Shown: positions 23,976 to 36,099 of the stretch, one piece after another
Layout: every line of letters begins with the position of its first letter
How positions within the stretch are numbered: the stretch's first letter is position 1
Source of the DNA: Amborella trichopoda
Lineage: Eukaryota; Streptophyta; Magnoliopsida; Amborellales; Amborellaceae
Assembly: GCF_000471905.2 (NCBI RefSeq)
Contig: NW_006500347.1
Coordinates: 969,007 to 1,033,006, forward strand
DNA: 64,000 nucleotides
Direction of reading: 5' to 3'
Program-made: the position numbers and the translations under genes
Notes under the pieces: model-generated
Database searches by the model: none
What the model was told of the DNA's origin: nothing
What the model saw: only the letters and a program-made list of their open reading frames with translations

Positions 23976-24706
23976 TAAATTTGGTTCTAGAGTGTAGCAC
24001 ATGAGTGAGAGGGCTCGGATCTTAATTTCAATTGTAATGGCACTGGGATTCAAAATCCTATGACAGTGACCATTTGTATCGAGTCGACACAAACCTAAAT
24101 CCACCAGTAATCTGGTGTTGTGACTGAACCATATTAAGAAGTTTGTGTGAGGGAGTCTCTTGGTACATCTATAGGATGTGCCTCTATCATACAAGGGTTT
24201 GTCTTCTGACTTAGATGGTTTTGTGACTTAAAACAGTATAGTTGATGCCTAAGTAAGTTGTTCACCGATGCATGCAACTCATTTGAAATAGTGGATTAGT
24301 GTGTCTGGGTTTGTGTGGATGATATATGTGATTTAGCATCTTCATCAGTCTTTAAGATAAAATCACCAAATCAAGCATAACAAAGATAAGATAAAAAAAG
24401 AGGCATATCTATGTTTCCATGGCCATCCAATATTTGATGAATGGGAAACCATGTGCATTTTGAGCTGATAGGGTTATTGATGAAGAGGCATCTAAAATGG
24501 ATTTATACCTTGTACTAGTATGAGTTCATAGCAATCGATCCATGTTACGGACCGGATAGCTCTCTTTCCTCCTTCAACTCTAGTATTTTATACACACGAA
24601 CATAGCATGACTATTGCGGGACCCATTGAAAAATATCCAGTCTTATGGCCTCAATGAATTACTTATATTTGAGTCATATGTATGGACTGGGGTTAATTAA
24701 GCTTAG
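23976..24706. other. Intergenic, nothing recognised
   Basis: AT-rich sequence without a coding pattern or recognised repeat. Confidence 0.5.
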
Positions 24707-24800
24707 AATTTTTTTTTTTTTTGGGGTAGTTCAGTAGCAGGAATTGAGTTCAAGACGTAGTGTTCCAATCATGAGCAACCACCCACTCAAGCCCAAGCAC
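24707..24800 (-). mobile_element. Possible tRNA-derived SINE (minus strand)
   Basis: A run of T (24710-24722) would be the poly(A) tail on the minus strand. Read from 24800, the sequence has gtgggtggttgctcatg (A-box-like) and gtcttgaactcaattcc (B-box-like, compare GGTTCGANTCC). Ends and target duplication not resolved. Confidence 0.35.
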
Positions 24801-25974
24801 GATTCCTTATTAAGCTAGTTAATATGCAATGTTTTGTTACTCAGAATAAACCTTGTTTCAAGTTATATAATCTTTGGTAACATTTGTTGCCCATTAGCGA
24901 CATTATCATCCGTGCTCAAACCATAATGACATATGTAGCTTGTTTTTGTTGTAACTTCCTCACTTCAACTCCAATTTATGAACTAATTTTTTATATATTT
25001 ACAAGGATTTAAATTGCAAAATAAGTTTCTCTAGTACTGGAATGGTTTGCGTGGTTTTAATAGGGATTAGATGTGTTTTGAACGCATGACGTAAACTTAT
25101 TTAATGCATAAGTAAGCTATCATTCTCTTGTTTTTCATGATAAACTACGACTGTCATAAGCTGTCATAAGCAAGCCTCTATAGCACATGTGACTGTTGGT
25201 TTTCCCAAATGATCTTTCCTTTTATGACCCTTGGATTTTGAAATTACCTCCCAGATTGAATGTTTAAAATGCAGAAAACCTGGACGTTATGCATGACAAT
25301 GCTGATGAAGAATCTGAGTAATCGTAGTGCTAATCAATATAAGGAAGTAGGGACTTTTGATTGCAGTAAAGTTTTATGGTTGATGCACTGAAAAATTCTT
25401 GGTTGAGCTTCTTGAGCACAAGCACTATACATGTATGGGCTACACTGATAAAGCTAAAGAACTTGGAATTGGATACTCCATGCTAAAGGTAGAGATTAGC
25501 AAATGCATTTGGCTCAAGAAAATGCTCTAGTCCCCAAATATGAGGTCACTGATCATCATGCCTAAACATGATATGGCCAATTATGTGGTTAGTTTTAGAA
25601 ACAATGTTAAAATTATGTGATTTTCGATCTAGATCACCGATATATATGGGAATTGGAAGGGACTGAACTTTTTTTTGGGAAGAATGGGTCCCAACTTGGT
25701 TCCCCCTAAAATCTCCTTTTTTTTTATATATATATTTTTAGCTTAGCTAATGTTTCCTTAGGTCCCCTTAAATTCCCAGCCCATAAATCCCTACTTAAAA
25801 GTATATTTTATTTTATTTTTTTTTATTTTTTGGATAACCCATTTAGACCGATCCAAACCCGATCTAAATCACGATTCAGCAATCCGACACAGATCTAGAG
25901 GTGAAAAATACGCCTCACCAATGGAGTTTTAAAACATGGTTAGAAATGCAAAGGTCAACATAAAGTCTAAGCAT
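24801..25974. other. Intergenic with an unassigned exon-like stretch
   Basis: 25403-25490 reads LVELLEHKHYTCMGYTDKAK and further without stops, up to a GTAGAG donor-like site. I do not recognise the family. It could be a captured gene fragment. T-rich runs at 25710-25830. Confidence 0.3.
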
Positions 25975-26678
25975 GTTGCCTTTCGACTTAGAGAAGGTGC
26001 CGAGGAAGGCCTATGAACGCGACCCTCATCGCCCTCATTTCCAAAACCATAATGAACATGAACCTCATTGCCCTCATTCCCAAAATTGAAGGTGTCGAGC
26101 AACTAAAAGACTTTCAACCTATCAACGGGCAAGGAGACCTCTCTTCCCTTTCCTCTTTGCTATTGTAGGGGAAATATTTAGTAGATCCATAAAGAGAAAT
26201 TGGGATCCAAGCACTGACTATTTCCCACTTGCAATACGCGGACGATACCCTACTCTTATGCGCGACTGACTTTCAACAAATTGACCATTTGCTTCTCTTT
26301 CTCAAATGTTTCGAACTAGCCACATGTTTCATAGTGATATGAGCAAAACTAGAATGATAGGGGTGGCTGCTGATGCCCATAACACCACCTCTTTGGCTGC
26401 AAATGGAGTTGTGAGGTTAACGACCTACCTTTAACTTGCCTGAGTTTACTTCTTGCTTTGGAAAACTGAAATACAGTCAATGAAGTCACCTCATAGATAA
26501 ATTCGACCGAAAGTTGGCAACTCTCTCAAATGTTCCTATCTTTCACATGTCCCTCTTCTTGATCCCCTACGTATTGCCTAACTTTCAGAGATCTTTGGCC
26601 GACAATGAGCTCAACGACTTCCTTACCCTATCATTCTTACTCCAAATGGTCCTCCTCCCCTCCAAAGGCGATGATAGA
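25975..26678 (+). mobile_element. L1-type LINE remnant A (reverse transcriptase)
   Basis: Broken RT reading on the + strand. The text IEGVEQLKDFQPIN is followed directly by GQGDPLSP-like sequence (one frame break), FLFAIVGEIFSRSI, and LQYADDTLLLCATDF with the intact YADD active-site motif. A deletion between PIN and GQGD removes the central RT. Downstream text at 26576-26672 also occurs in LINE B (34530-34635). It is cut at 26679 by the start of an LTR. Confidence 0.8.
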
Positions 26679-27917
26679 TGTTGGGATTATGTGGCCTTAT
26701 GAGTGTTTGTAATGAAAACATTTGATATAGTGGAACATAAACTCCGTGGGAACCATACTATGCAAGCAATGTTTGCAGATACCGATCTCTAATCGGTTAG
26801 GAAAAAACCCATGTTACTTGGGCATGAAGAACAAACCGATGAGGGTTTATATATTAGCCCTTGATGAGATCAGAGAACATGCCCGGATGAGTAAGCCGAG
26901 GGACTGTGTGACCCTTGTGTGTGATGATGGCCTACAGAGACGAAGGCCAAAACCTCATCCATGTACAATCACACAGCATTCATATCGATAGATCGTTCGA
27001 AAAAGCCAGAAATCTAACTTTTAGGGTGAAGCGTATGCATATGCGAAAGATACCCCTATACGCCATAGAGTCATGGTTGCATAAAGCCTTAGTGACCTTG
27101 ATTCGTATCTAGGGAAGGACCTGTAATCCACATACTGGCTCATCGACCAGACTTTAGTGACCCACTAATGAGCCCTGCTTAGACTGTGGGTCATGAGAGA
27201 TACTGGGTCGGTACGATAAAGAAAGTGTGGTCCGTAGTCCACAGTTGAAGGTGGGGTGCCTCATGATTGTTAATTCAATTCCTAAACTATATGAATCCAT
27301 TTCCTATCAATTTAATTTAATTGTGTTTGTTTTATGATAATGATTATTTTAAAATTATTATTTGAATTTTTATGAACCTTTGGATATTTTATTTATAATT
27401 TTTGGATCTATAAAATTAAAGATATTGATTTTACAATGTTTTAATATTCACTAAAAATTATTTTATTAATTTTAAAAGGTATAAAAAATATCATGGAGGC
27501 CCATTATGCATATGGGCCCACCATGCATCAAGTGAGTAGGGCTCACACGTGCCACACATGTGTGGCATGCCCCACCTCTAGGATTCTTTCTTTGAGATCA
27601 AGTTATTTCAAGTTTTGGTACGTTACATTGTGGCATGTGGTCAAATATGACATAGGAATATTTTGACCATATATTGACCAAATATTGAAAGTGTATATTA
27701 ACTTGATATATCTTTAGAAGATTTTGTGAAAGTAAAAGAAAAATTATGCTATTTTATGGAATGCATAATATTTTAATTAGATTTAACTTATTTATTTTCT
27801 AATGATGGAAAAATGGTTACGGAAAGAGGGATAATGGTCCATGCACCTTTCATAATGTTGATGGCCCATCTATGGAATGGATGGCTCAGATCTGTCACCT
27901 CACAAGTCATCCTTATC
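26679..27917 (+). mobile_element. LTR copy in + orientation (left arm of hairpin)
   Basis: Begins TGTTGGGATTATGTGGCC and runs about 1240 bases. Nearly its whole length is the reverse complement of 28313-29614, which is the 3' LTR of the minus-strand copia. No internal copia domain is attached to this copy. Confidence 0.8.
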
Positions 27918-28312
27918 AACGATCTAGCTTCAATCTCAAACTAGGAAAGCAAATTTCGGCCAAACTATATATGCACCCTTAAATCTCTACAAGCTCAAAA
28001 CCTAACGCTCAAATATTTTGACTTATCCCCGCATTAACCAACCCTTAGAATTTTAGGATGAGAGAGAAAAGTTAGAACCCTAGGGGTGGGGCGTGCCCCT
28101 CTATGGGTTAGGAGAGAGAGAGTTAGAGAGAGAAAGTTTAGAGAGAGAAGGTCAGAGGAGAGAGTAGCGTGTGCCCCTATGGGAGAGAGGCGAGAGAGAG
28201 TTGTGGGAGAGAGAAAGGTGTAGAGAATAGGGAGGTACACCCCTATATATAGTGCAAAATTAGGCCTAGGGTTTCTCATAGTTTGCCTCTTTTGTTGAGA
28301 TTGAATATAAAC
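27918..28312 (-). mobile_element. Hairpin loop: LTR 3' portion, minus orientation
   Basis: Same sense as the right arm. It matches 33866-34260 of the 5' LTR (for example gggaaagcaaatttcg and tctctacaagct). Contains agagagagag-rich stretches on the + strand. Confidence 0.75.
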
Positions 28313-29614
28313 CGTTGATCAAGATGACTTACGGGGTGAGAGATATGAGCCATCCATTTTATAGATGGGCCATCAACATTATAGAATGTGCATGGACCAT
28401 TATTCCCCTTTCCTTAACTATTTTCCCATCATTAGGAAATAAATAAATTAAATCTAATTAAAATATTATGCATTCTATAAAATAACATAATCTTTCTTAT
28501 ACTTCCACAAAATCTTCTAAAGATATATCAAGTCAATATATACTTTCAATATTTGGTCAATATATGGTCAAAATAATCTCATATCATATTTGACCACATG
28601 TCACAATGTAACTTATTAAAACTTGAAAAAACTTGATCTCAAAGAAAGAATCCTAAAGGTGGGGCGTGCCACTCATGTGTGGCATGTGTGGGCCCCACCC
28701 ACTAGATGCATGGTGGGCCCATGTGCACAATGAGACCCCATGATATTTTTTATACCTTTTAAAATTAATAAAATAATTTCTAACGAATGTTAAAACATTG
28801 TAAAATCAATATCTTTAATTTTATAAATCCAAAAATTATAAATAAAATATCCAAAAGTTCATAAAATTCAAATAATAATTGTAAAATAATCATTATCATA
28901 AAACAAACACAATTAAATTAATCTGATGAGAAATGGATCCAGATGGTTTATGAATCGAATTAACAATCATAGGGCACTCCGCCTTCAATTGTGGACCACG
29001 GATCACACTTGCTTTATTAGACCGACCCAGTATTTCCCATGACCCACAGTCCAAACAGGGCCTCATTAGTGGGTCACCAAAGTCTGGCTGATGAGCCAAG
29101 GGGTCGCAATCCCAATCTGTGGATTACAACTTATCCCCTAGAGATGAATCAAGGTCACCAAGACCTTATGCAATCACAACACTATGGCGCATAGGGGTAT
29201 CTCTCGCATATGCATATGCTTCACCCTAAAAGGTGGATTTCTGGCTTTCCCGAACGATTCATCGATATGCATGCCGTGTGATGGTATATGGATAAGGTTT
29301 TGGCCCATGTCTCTGTAGGCCACCATCACACACAAGGATCACACAGTCCCTTAGTTCACTCATCCGGGCATGTTCTTCGACCTCATCAAGGGCTAACCCA
29401 TAAACCCTCCTCGGTATGTTCTTAATGCTCAGGTAACATGGGTTTTTTCCCAACCGACTGGCCTAGATTGTGAAACACAGATCGGTATCTGCAAACACTG
29501 CTTGCATAGTATGGTCCACGAGGGACCACACTCCCACTGAGTTTATGCTCCACTATATCAAATGTTTTCGTTACAAACACTCATAAGGCCTTTAACGGCC
29601 ACATAATCCCAATA
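27918..29614 (-). mobile_element. 3' LTR of the minus-strand copia (partial)
   Basis: Starts (minus strand) at 29614 with TATTGGGATTATGTGGCC, right after a purine tract AAGTGGGAG. Compared with the 5' LTR, it lacks the last 290 or so bases, which are replaced by the inverted left arm. Together with 33570-33865 the full LTR would be about 2 kb, long for copia. Confidence 0.75.
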
Positions 29615-32600
29615 TCTCCCACTTGGCCTTTGAAGGCCTTACATTCTCTCTTCCTCACTTTTTCTCATCCCCATCTCTCTCATATGTCTTACAAAAACAT
29701 TAGGGGCAACCCCCTTAGTCAGAAGATCTGCGATCATCAGATCTGTGGATATGTAACTGATCTCGATCTCTTTCAATCTCACATCATTCCTCAGGTGATA
29801 GAAATAGGGTTTGATATGCTTGAAATTCTTGCAAAACCGTGGCTCCTTAGACACGCAAATTGCCGTTATATTGTCACAGAAAATCCTGACTGCCCACAAC
29901 GCACAGGATGAAAATCGAGTTGATTAAGAAACTTCTTGATCCATGCCACCTCCTTAGCCGCTAGACAACATGTCACATATTCCGCTTCTATGGTGGATAA
30001 TGCTACTATGTCTTGTTTCTTCAACTTCCAAGAAACTGCACCCCCTCCAAGCATAAACACATATCCAGATGTAAACTTCGCATCATCTGGATCCGCGAGA
30101 TAGCTGGCATCTGAATATTCCTCTATTGCTATTTCAGTTCCCCCTTTGTATGTAAGCTCATAGTTCATGGTCCCTTTTAGATATCTAAGGATTCTCTTAA
30201 CAGCCTTCCAATGCTCCTCTCCAGCATTGCTTTGGACACGACTAACCAGGCTCATGACGAAAGACAAGTTAGGTCTTGTTCCTGTCATGGACCCAACTGT
30301 GCTCCTATAAGGCACTCTCTCCATAGCTCTTTTATCAATATCTTCGGTAGAACACATTTTATTGCTTAGCTTCATCTTTTTATCTATTGGGGTAGACATG
30401 GCTTACATATACTCATATCAAACTTTTTCAGTATCCTCTTACAGTAGGTTGCCTGATAAAGTTGGATAGTTTTTTCTCTCATGTTTCTCATTATCTTGAT
30501 GCCCAGCACATATGAAGCTTCTCCAAGATCCTTCATATCGAAGTGTTGTGCAAAAAAAATTTTCATCTTTACTACTAGGGCAATTGAGCTATTAATAATT
30601 AGCATATCACCACATATAATGAAATAAAGATCACATCACTCCCACTGACCTTTTGACATATACAATAATCCTCATTATTTGTAGAAACCCTGCAACAGCA
30701 AGGGTCTATTGAAATTTTATGTACCACAGATGCGATGCTTGTTTTAGGTCATAGAGGGATTTATTAAGTTTCACACTAGGTTCTCCCTGCCTTTTTCCTC
30801 AAATCCCTCGGGTTGGGTTATGTAAATTTCTTCTCTAAATTACCAGAAAGGTTCTTTTGACATCCATCTGATGAACCTCAAAATCAAAATGGACTGCTAT
30901 GGATATTATGATTCGGATAGATGGGAATTTGGCAACAGGGAAACGCTTCATAATTTATTCCATCTTTTTGGGTAAAACCCTTTGCAACTAACCTAGCTTT
31001 GTATTTTTCTATTTTCCCTTCTGAGTTCAACTTTTTCTTGAAAATCCACTTTCAACTAATGGCCTTACGTTTTCGAGGTAGAGGTACTAATTCTCATACA
31101 TGGTTTTGGTTGATGGATGCACATTCATCTTTCATGGCTTCTATCCAGTATTCCTTTTCAGGACAGGACAAGGCTTCATGGTTTGTCTAGGGTTCAGAAT
31201 CTGGATCTTCCCCAACTCTATCAAAATGTTCCCCCAGGTAGACAAAGTGTCCTAGGTATAGAGGAGGTCTACTGATTCGATTACTTCATCTGAGTTCAGG
31301 TTCAGGTTCATTTTGTTTTGAGGGTTTGGTTTTAAGTTCAGGTATTTTGGAAGATTCAGGTTTGGGTTCTCGAAGCACAGATTTGTTTCTTGCCTCCTCA
31401 AAAAAGTCGGCTTGTTTTTAGCTCAATCTTGCTTCAAAGAATTCTTCCTCGAAGAAGTGAGCACCACAGCTCTCAATGACCGCCCCTTTTCATGGTCTAG
31501 GTAGCTAATGAAAATGGTTTTAACAGTTTTGGGTTGAAGTTTGGTTCTATTTTCGTGCGAGATGAGAACATGGGCTGAGCAACCCCAAACTTTTAGGTGA
31601 TCAAGGGAAGGAGCACGACCTTTGAAAATTTCGTGAGGAGTCAGTGGAACAACTTTTGTGGGAGTCTGATTAAAGATATAACATGCCGTCAACATGGGGC
31701 AAAAAAAGCTACTAGCGCTTTAAAAATCATTCATAGTGACATATGTGAACCTATGAATGTGGCTACAAAAAACGGTAAAAGATATTTCATCACTTTTATA
31801 GATGACCACTTGCGATATGGTTATGTGTACCTTATTCACAAAATCTGAAGCCTTAGAAAAATTCAAAGAATATAAAACCGAGGTAGAGAATCAAACCAAC
31901 TTGAAAATCAAAGTCCTTAGAACCGATAGAAGGGGGGAAATATTCTTCTGAACTTTTCAAAGAACTATGTGTTGAAAACGGAATCATCCATCAGTGCACC
32001 ATGCCATATACTTCCGAACAAAATGGTATAGTCGAGAGATAGAATAAGACCTTGATGGAAATGGTAAGGAGTATGATGGGGCATGCCAGTCTTTCCCTAG
32101 TCTTTTGGGGAGAAATTTCTTGCACGCAAGGCTCACACACTTTCGACAAATCTCCCTTATAATTTTGAAGTAATCCATCCTTTTTCAATCTTTCCAATCT
32201 TCTGAAGTTAATGTGTCCTAACCTCATATGCCATAGGGTAGCATCTAATTCATTAGGGGACGAGACATAAGCAACGTTCTCTTTTATTTCAATAGCAAAT
32301 AACCCGTCTACAAGACGTCCAGTCATAATAACACTATTCCCTTTCTTGACCACCAACTTCTCGCAAATGAAAGTGGTCATGAATCCAGCAACATCTTGGA
32401 ATCGAAACCAAGCACTTCCTCATAAAGTGCTTGTTTTATGATCAAGGTGCTCCCACTCTTCAATTTTAACTCGAAATCTCCAACTCCAAGTAGATCAGTT
32501 TTTTTATTACCTCCCATATAGATATGTTGTTGTCCTGGCCCCATGAGAGTAAAAGAATGGAAACCTTCCTTAGTGTTTGTGACATGAGCTATAGCCCCCG

Positions 32601-33569
32601 AGTCAAAATACCACGAAGCTTCCTTAGGGTCAACCAGCAGTGTCTCAAAGACCACACAAGCCAGTTCATTGTTAGCTCCTCCAAATTTGTTGAACCGACA
32701 ATTACTGGCTATATGGCCCACCTTGTAAATAAAGCAAGTCCTAGTCTCTTTCTTTCCTCTTTTATTCTAAAATCTCTCCTTTTAAAGTCTCTTCTCTTTC
32801 CAAAATTGTTTCTTCCTTTTCGTTTCTTAGGTTTAAAAGATGGTGAAGATTTTACCATATGTACGGCTTCCCTTGGAGTTGTTGTCAGTGCTTGCCTTGA
32901 ATTCCTCATCTTCTCTTCTGCTTTGATCGTCGCGATAAGCTCCTCCAGTTTTGGTGCCTTTCTTCTCGTCGAGATGGAAGATATAAAGGTCTCCCATGAA
33001 TTAGGAAGTGATTTCGTGAGATGAATCACTTGCATAGATTCAGTTGGTTTCATGCCGGTGTCTTCTGACTCTCTGACTAATGCGCAAAAGACGTGCACAT
33101 GATCTACAAATTTGGTACCTTCTACCATCTTTAACTCATTATACCTTCTCATAGCCCTGGTTTGCTTCGTGAGAGAGGGTTCAACATACTTCTCTCAAGT
33201 TTATCAAAGATTCCACTTGCAGTATAAATTGACTTGTACTCAAAAGCATATGAGTCGGTCATGGCACATAAAAGGATGTGCTTGCATCTTAAATTCCTAC
33301 TCTTCCAATTGGCGTACTCATCTTTAGCTTATTGAGATGAGTCGTCAGTTGGACGATGAGGACGATGCTCATAAAGTATCTCATGCAAGTTTTCTTCATA
33401 AAGCACGTATCGAATCTTTCTTTTCCAGGAAGTATAGTTGGTCCCATCAAACCTTTCGGTTTTCAGGATCTCTAAGACGAAAGTACGAGCAGCCATATCT
33501 TTTTATTCTCAAGCAAAAATAAGAAAAGACTCCTAATGGCAATCAAGTAAACTTGCTTTGATACCAATG
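29615..33569 (-). mobile_element. Ty1/copia internal region, minus strand, decayed
   Basis: Reads from high to low coordinate. A primer-binding site TGGTATCAAAGC (complement of 33557-33568) is next to the LTR. Gag begins at ATG 33497 (MAARTFVLEILKTERFDGTN), UBN2 runs to about 32750, and a zinc knuckle lies near 32720 with one cysteine replaced by tyrosine and a frameshift. Protease has DSGAIAHV (about 32610). GAG-pre-integrase is at 32380-32130 (LWHMRLGHI, then CEPCV). The integrase core is inverted (separate entry), and the integrase C-terminus is at 31695-31430. RT is mostly lost or decayed, with its end at 30605-30384. RNase H is at 30399-29640 (EEYSDASYLADPDDAKFTSG, then DLLTKGVAPNVF). 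Stops and frameshifts are several. Confidence 0.9.
31700..32112 (+). mobile_element. Inverted integrase-core segment within the minus-strand copia
   Basis: On the + strand this stretch encodes the copia integrase core: ATSALKIIHSDICEP, KRYFITFIDDH, then MPYTSEQNGIVER and ASLSLVFWGE, with the D-D-E-type positions partly kept and some stops. The flanking integrase pieces (CEPCVQ before, TACYIFNQTPTKVVPLTP after) are on the minus strand. Breakpoints fall near 31700 and 32112, where the text switches strand. Confidence 0.85.
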
Positions 33570-34486
33570 AAAGAAAGACCTATGTGATCTTTTTATCAGG
33601 GAAATTTCTTTTTTTAATTCTCCCCTTTCGTTGGCAAGATCACTTACAGGTTGTCTTTATTACAACAAGATAAATTTCAAAATAAAATCAACATAACAAT
33701 AAAATCAAGATCTTAACAACTTGATGCCATTGAAACAACTATGCACTATGCTTGAGAATAAAAGATAAGATTGCAAGAAACAAAAGGAAGAGTGTCGGAG
33801 ATTACTTCAACCGGGCTTATTACACCTCACACTGAGTCACCACCATCCGATGACGCGGGATCAACGATCTAGCTTTAATCTCAAACCGGGAAAGCAAATT
33901 TCGACCAAACTATATATGCACCCTTAAATCTCTACAAGCTGAAAACCTAACCCTCAAATATTTTGGCTAATCCCCACATTAACCAACCCTTAGAATTTTA
34001 GGATGAGAGAGAAAAGTTAGAACCATAGGGTTGGGGTGTGCCCCTCTATGGGTTAGGAGAGAGAGAGCTAGAGAGAAAGTTTGGAGAGAGGTAAGAGGAG
34101 AAAGAGTGGGGTGTGCCTCTATGGGAGAGAGGAGAGAGAGAGTTGTGGGAGAGAGAGAAACGTGTAGAGAATAGGGGGAACACCCTATTTATAGTGGAAA
34201 ATTAGGTCTAGGGTTTCTTAGGGTTTCTCATAATTTGCCTCTTTTGTTGAGATTGAATATAAACCGTTGATCAAGATAACTTGTGGGGTGAGAGATCTGA
34301 GCCATCCATTCCATAGATGGGTCATCAACATTATGGAAGGTACATGGACCATTACCCCCTCTTTCCTTAACCATTTTTCCATCATTAGAAAATAAATAAA
34401 TTAAATCTAATTAAAATATTATGCATTCTATAAAATAGCATAATCTTTTTTATACTTTCACAAAAATCTTCTAAAGATATATCAAG
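33570..34486 (-). mobile_element. 5' LTR of the minus-strand copia, truncated
   Basis: 917 bp, ends with CA next to the primer-binding site (+ strand TGAAAGAAAGACC at 33570). 33862-34486 matches 27915-28535. The first 1.08 kb of the LTR, present in the 3' copy, is missing; the sequence changes abruptly to LINE B at 34487. Confidence 0.8.
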
Positions 34487-35838
34487 TCAGGATGACCGTT
34501 GAAACCTTGGGCTGATCTAGAAGCTGAAATCCTAACTTTCGAAGATCTTTGGCCAACAATGAGCTCAATGACTTCCTTACCCTATCATTCTTACTCCAAA
34601 CAGTCCTCCTCCCTTCCCAAGGCGAACATAGAATCATCTGGTTCCTTGTTGCTTTCGGCCTCCTCACGGTGTCCTTTTCTACCATTCACTTTTACTTGCA
34701 TCTCGTCCCTTTGCCCCTCCTTTCCCCCTTCTGGAAAAGGCATGGCTTCCCTTCATTCCCCCAAGAATTTGTGTTCAATTAGATAACCCTAGCCTAAAGA
34801 GCCCTATCTATGGATCAGCTCCAAAGGAGGGCCTACCCGTACCCAACAGGTGCACGATGTATTTGAGGGCTGAAGAAACAAACCTCCACCTATTCATCCA
34901 CTATATGGTGGCCGCCAACCTATGGGGAGAATTGGTACAGCTTTTCAATTGGTCTTGGGTGACCCCGAGAAGTTACCCTCACCTATTTATCTCCTTGCAC
35001 TCATTCCCTTGGGAGAAATTTGGCATTGTGCTTTGGAAGGCGTCTGTTATAGCCACCCTTTGAGTGATTTGGACCAAGAGGAACAATAGGATATCATGTA
35101 GCGAGTTTAAGACTCGCAATGTATTGAAGCACCAGGTGAAGGATTCTGTGCAGAAAAACAGTCTATTCGAACACTTCTACCACTCTAACTGCCTTCTCAA
35201 TTGGGAGGCCATGCTGCACATTAGACCTACTCGCATCCCCCAGGCCTCTCTATGGAGACCTCCCTATCCCGGGCATATCAAACTCAACTTTGACTTCTAC
35301 TCCTTCGGCAACCCAAACTCGGCTGGTATTGGGGTATCATTAGAGACCACAAAGGAAGAACACTCCTCTCCTTTCCAAGTCTATTGGTCCCTCCGAAAAC
35401 CTTGCCCTCCTAGAGGGCCTCAATCCTTTTTACCCAGCTCTTACTTGATCGTTGAAGGCGATTCCAAAAATGTAATCCTTTGGACCTCAAGCGTTCCCAT
35501 GCACCGGCTAGCCTTTTTGATGAAATCTTGAACCTCACTAGGAACTTGTCCATCACTTGGAGGCACATGTGGCGAGAGTCGAACATAGCTGCAGAAATTT
35601 TGTCTACAGAAGGGGAAATCTTGCAAAGGCACCATCAGGATCCAATTTTGCACCTTTTTAAGCACTTGGTTCCTTGTTTCTAATCACGGTATTGGATGTA
35701 TAGCTCTGTGTTCATGTGATTCCTTTGTATAACCCACATTTAGTGGTTTCTTTTATCTGCCCCAAGGGGGATTATTTAGTGGGCACAACACATTTACTTT
35801 AATATGAAGTTAATTGATTCAAAGAAAAAAAAAAAAAA
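34487..35838 (+). mobile_element. LINE remnant B, zf-RVT and RNase H, with poly(A)
   Basis: The 5' truncated 3' end of an L1-type LINE. A zf-RVT-like region is at 34855-35060 (LRAEETNLHLFIHYMVAANL, a linker, then WTKRNNR). An RNase H-like domain is at 35215-35530 (GHIKLNFDFYSFGNPNSAGI and LIVEGDSKNVILW). The end of the element is a poly(A) run at 35825-35838. Shares 26576-26672-type text with LINE A at 34530-34635, so A and B are copies of one family. Confidence 0.8.
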
Positions 35839-35904
35839 CGTTTAACTTATGTTGCTATCAGTTACTGCTATCATGTTAAATTCAAATTCCTCGTATGTGT
35901 GTGA

Positions 35905-36095
35905 GTATGATGGCTCAGCCTGCTCATGGCATACTAGATTAGCTCCTATTAGTTAGTTTTTAAAGAAAACAACTATTAAAATCTATGGGTATTCTTAATC
36001 AAGCTCAAAATCTTGCTTTTAAAGCATGTGAATCATGTTTAAAAGGAAAACATAAAATGGCTTTTCCTAAGAAGGTTAAAAGAGCTGACATGGTT
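35905..36095 (+). mobile_element. Copia GAG-pre-integrase scrap
   Basis: Reads SWHTRLAPIS, then GILNQAQNLAFKACESCLKG and KHKMAFPKKVKRA: the HxxxH/CxxC zinc finger that precedes copia integrase. No other copia domain follows. Confidence 0.6.
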
Positions 36096-36099
36096 TCAG

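Noticed and set aside
32524..33024. 166-codon + strand open frame
   Set aside because: Antisense of copia gag and protease, which are recognised on the minus strand.
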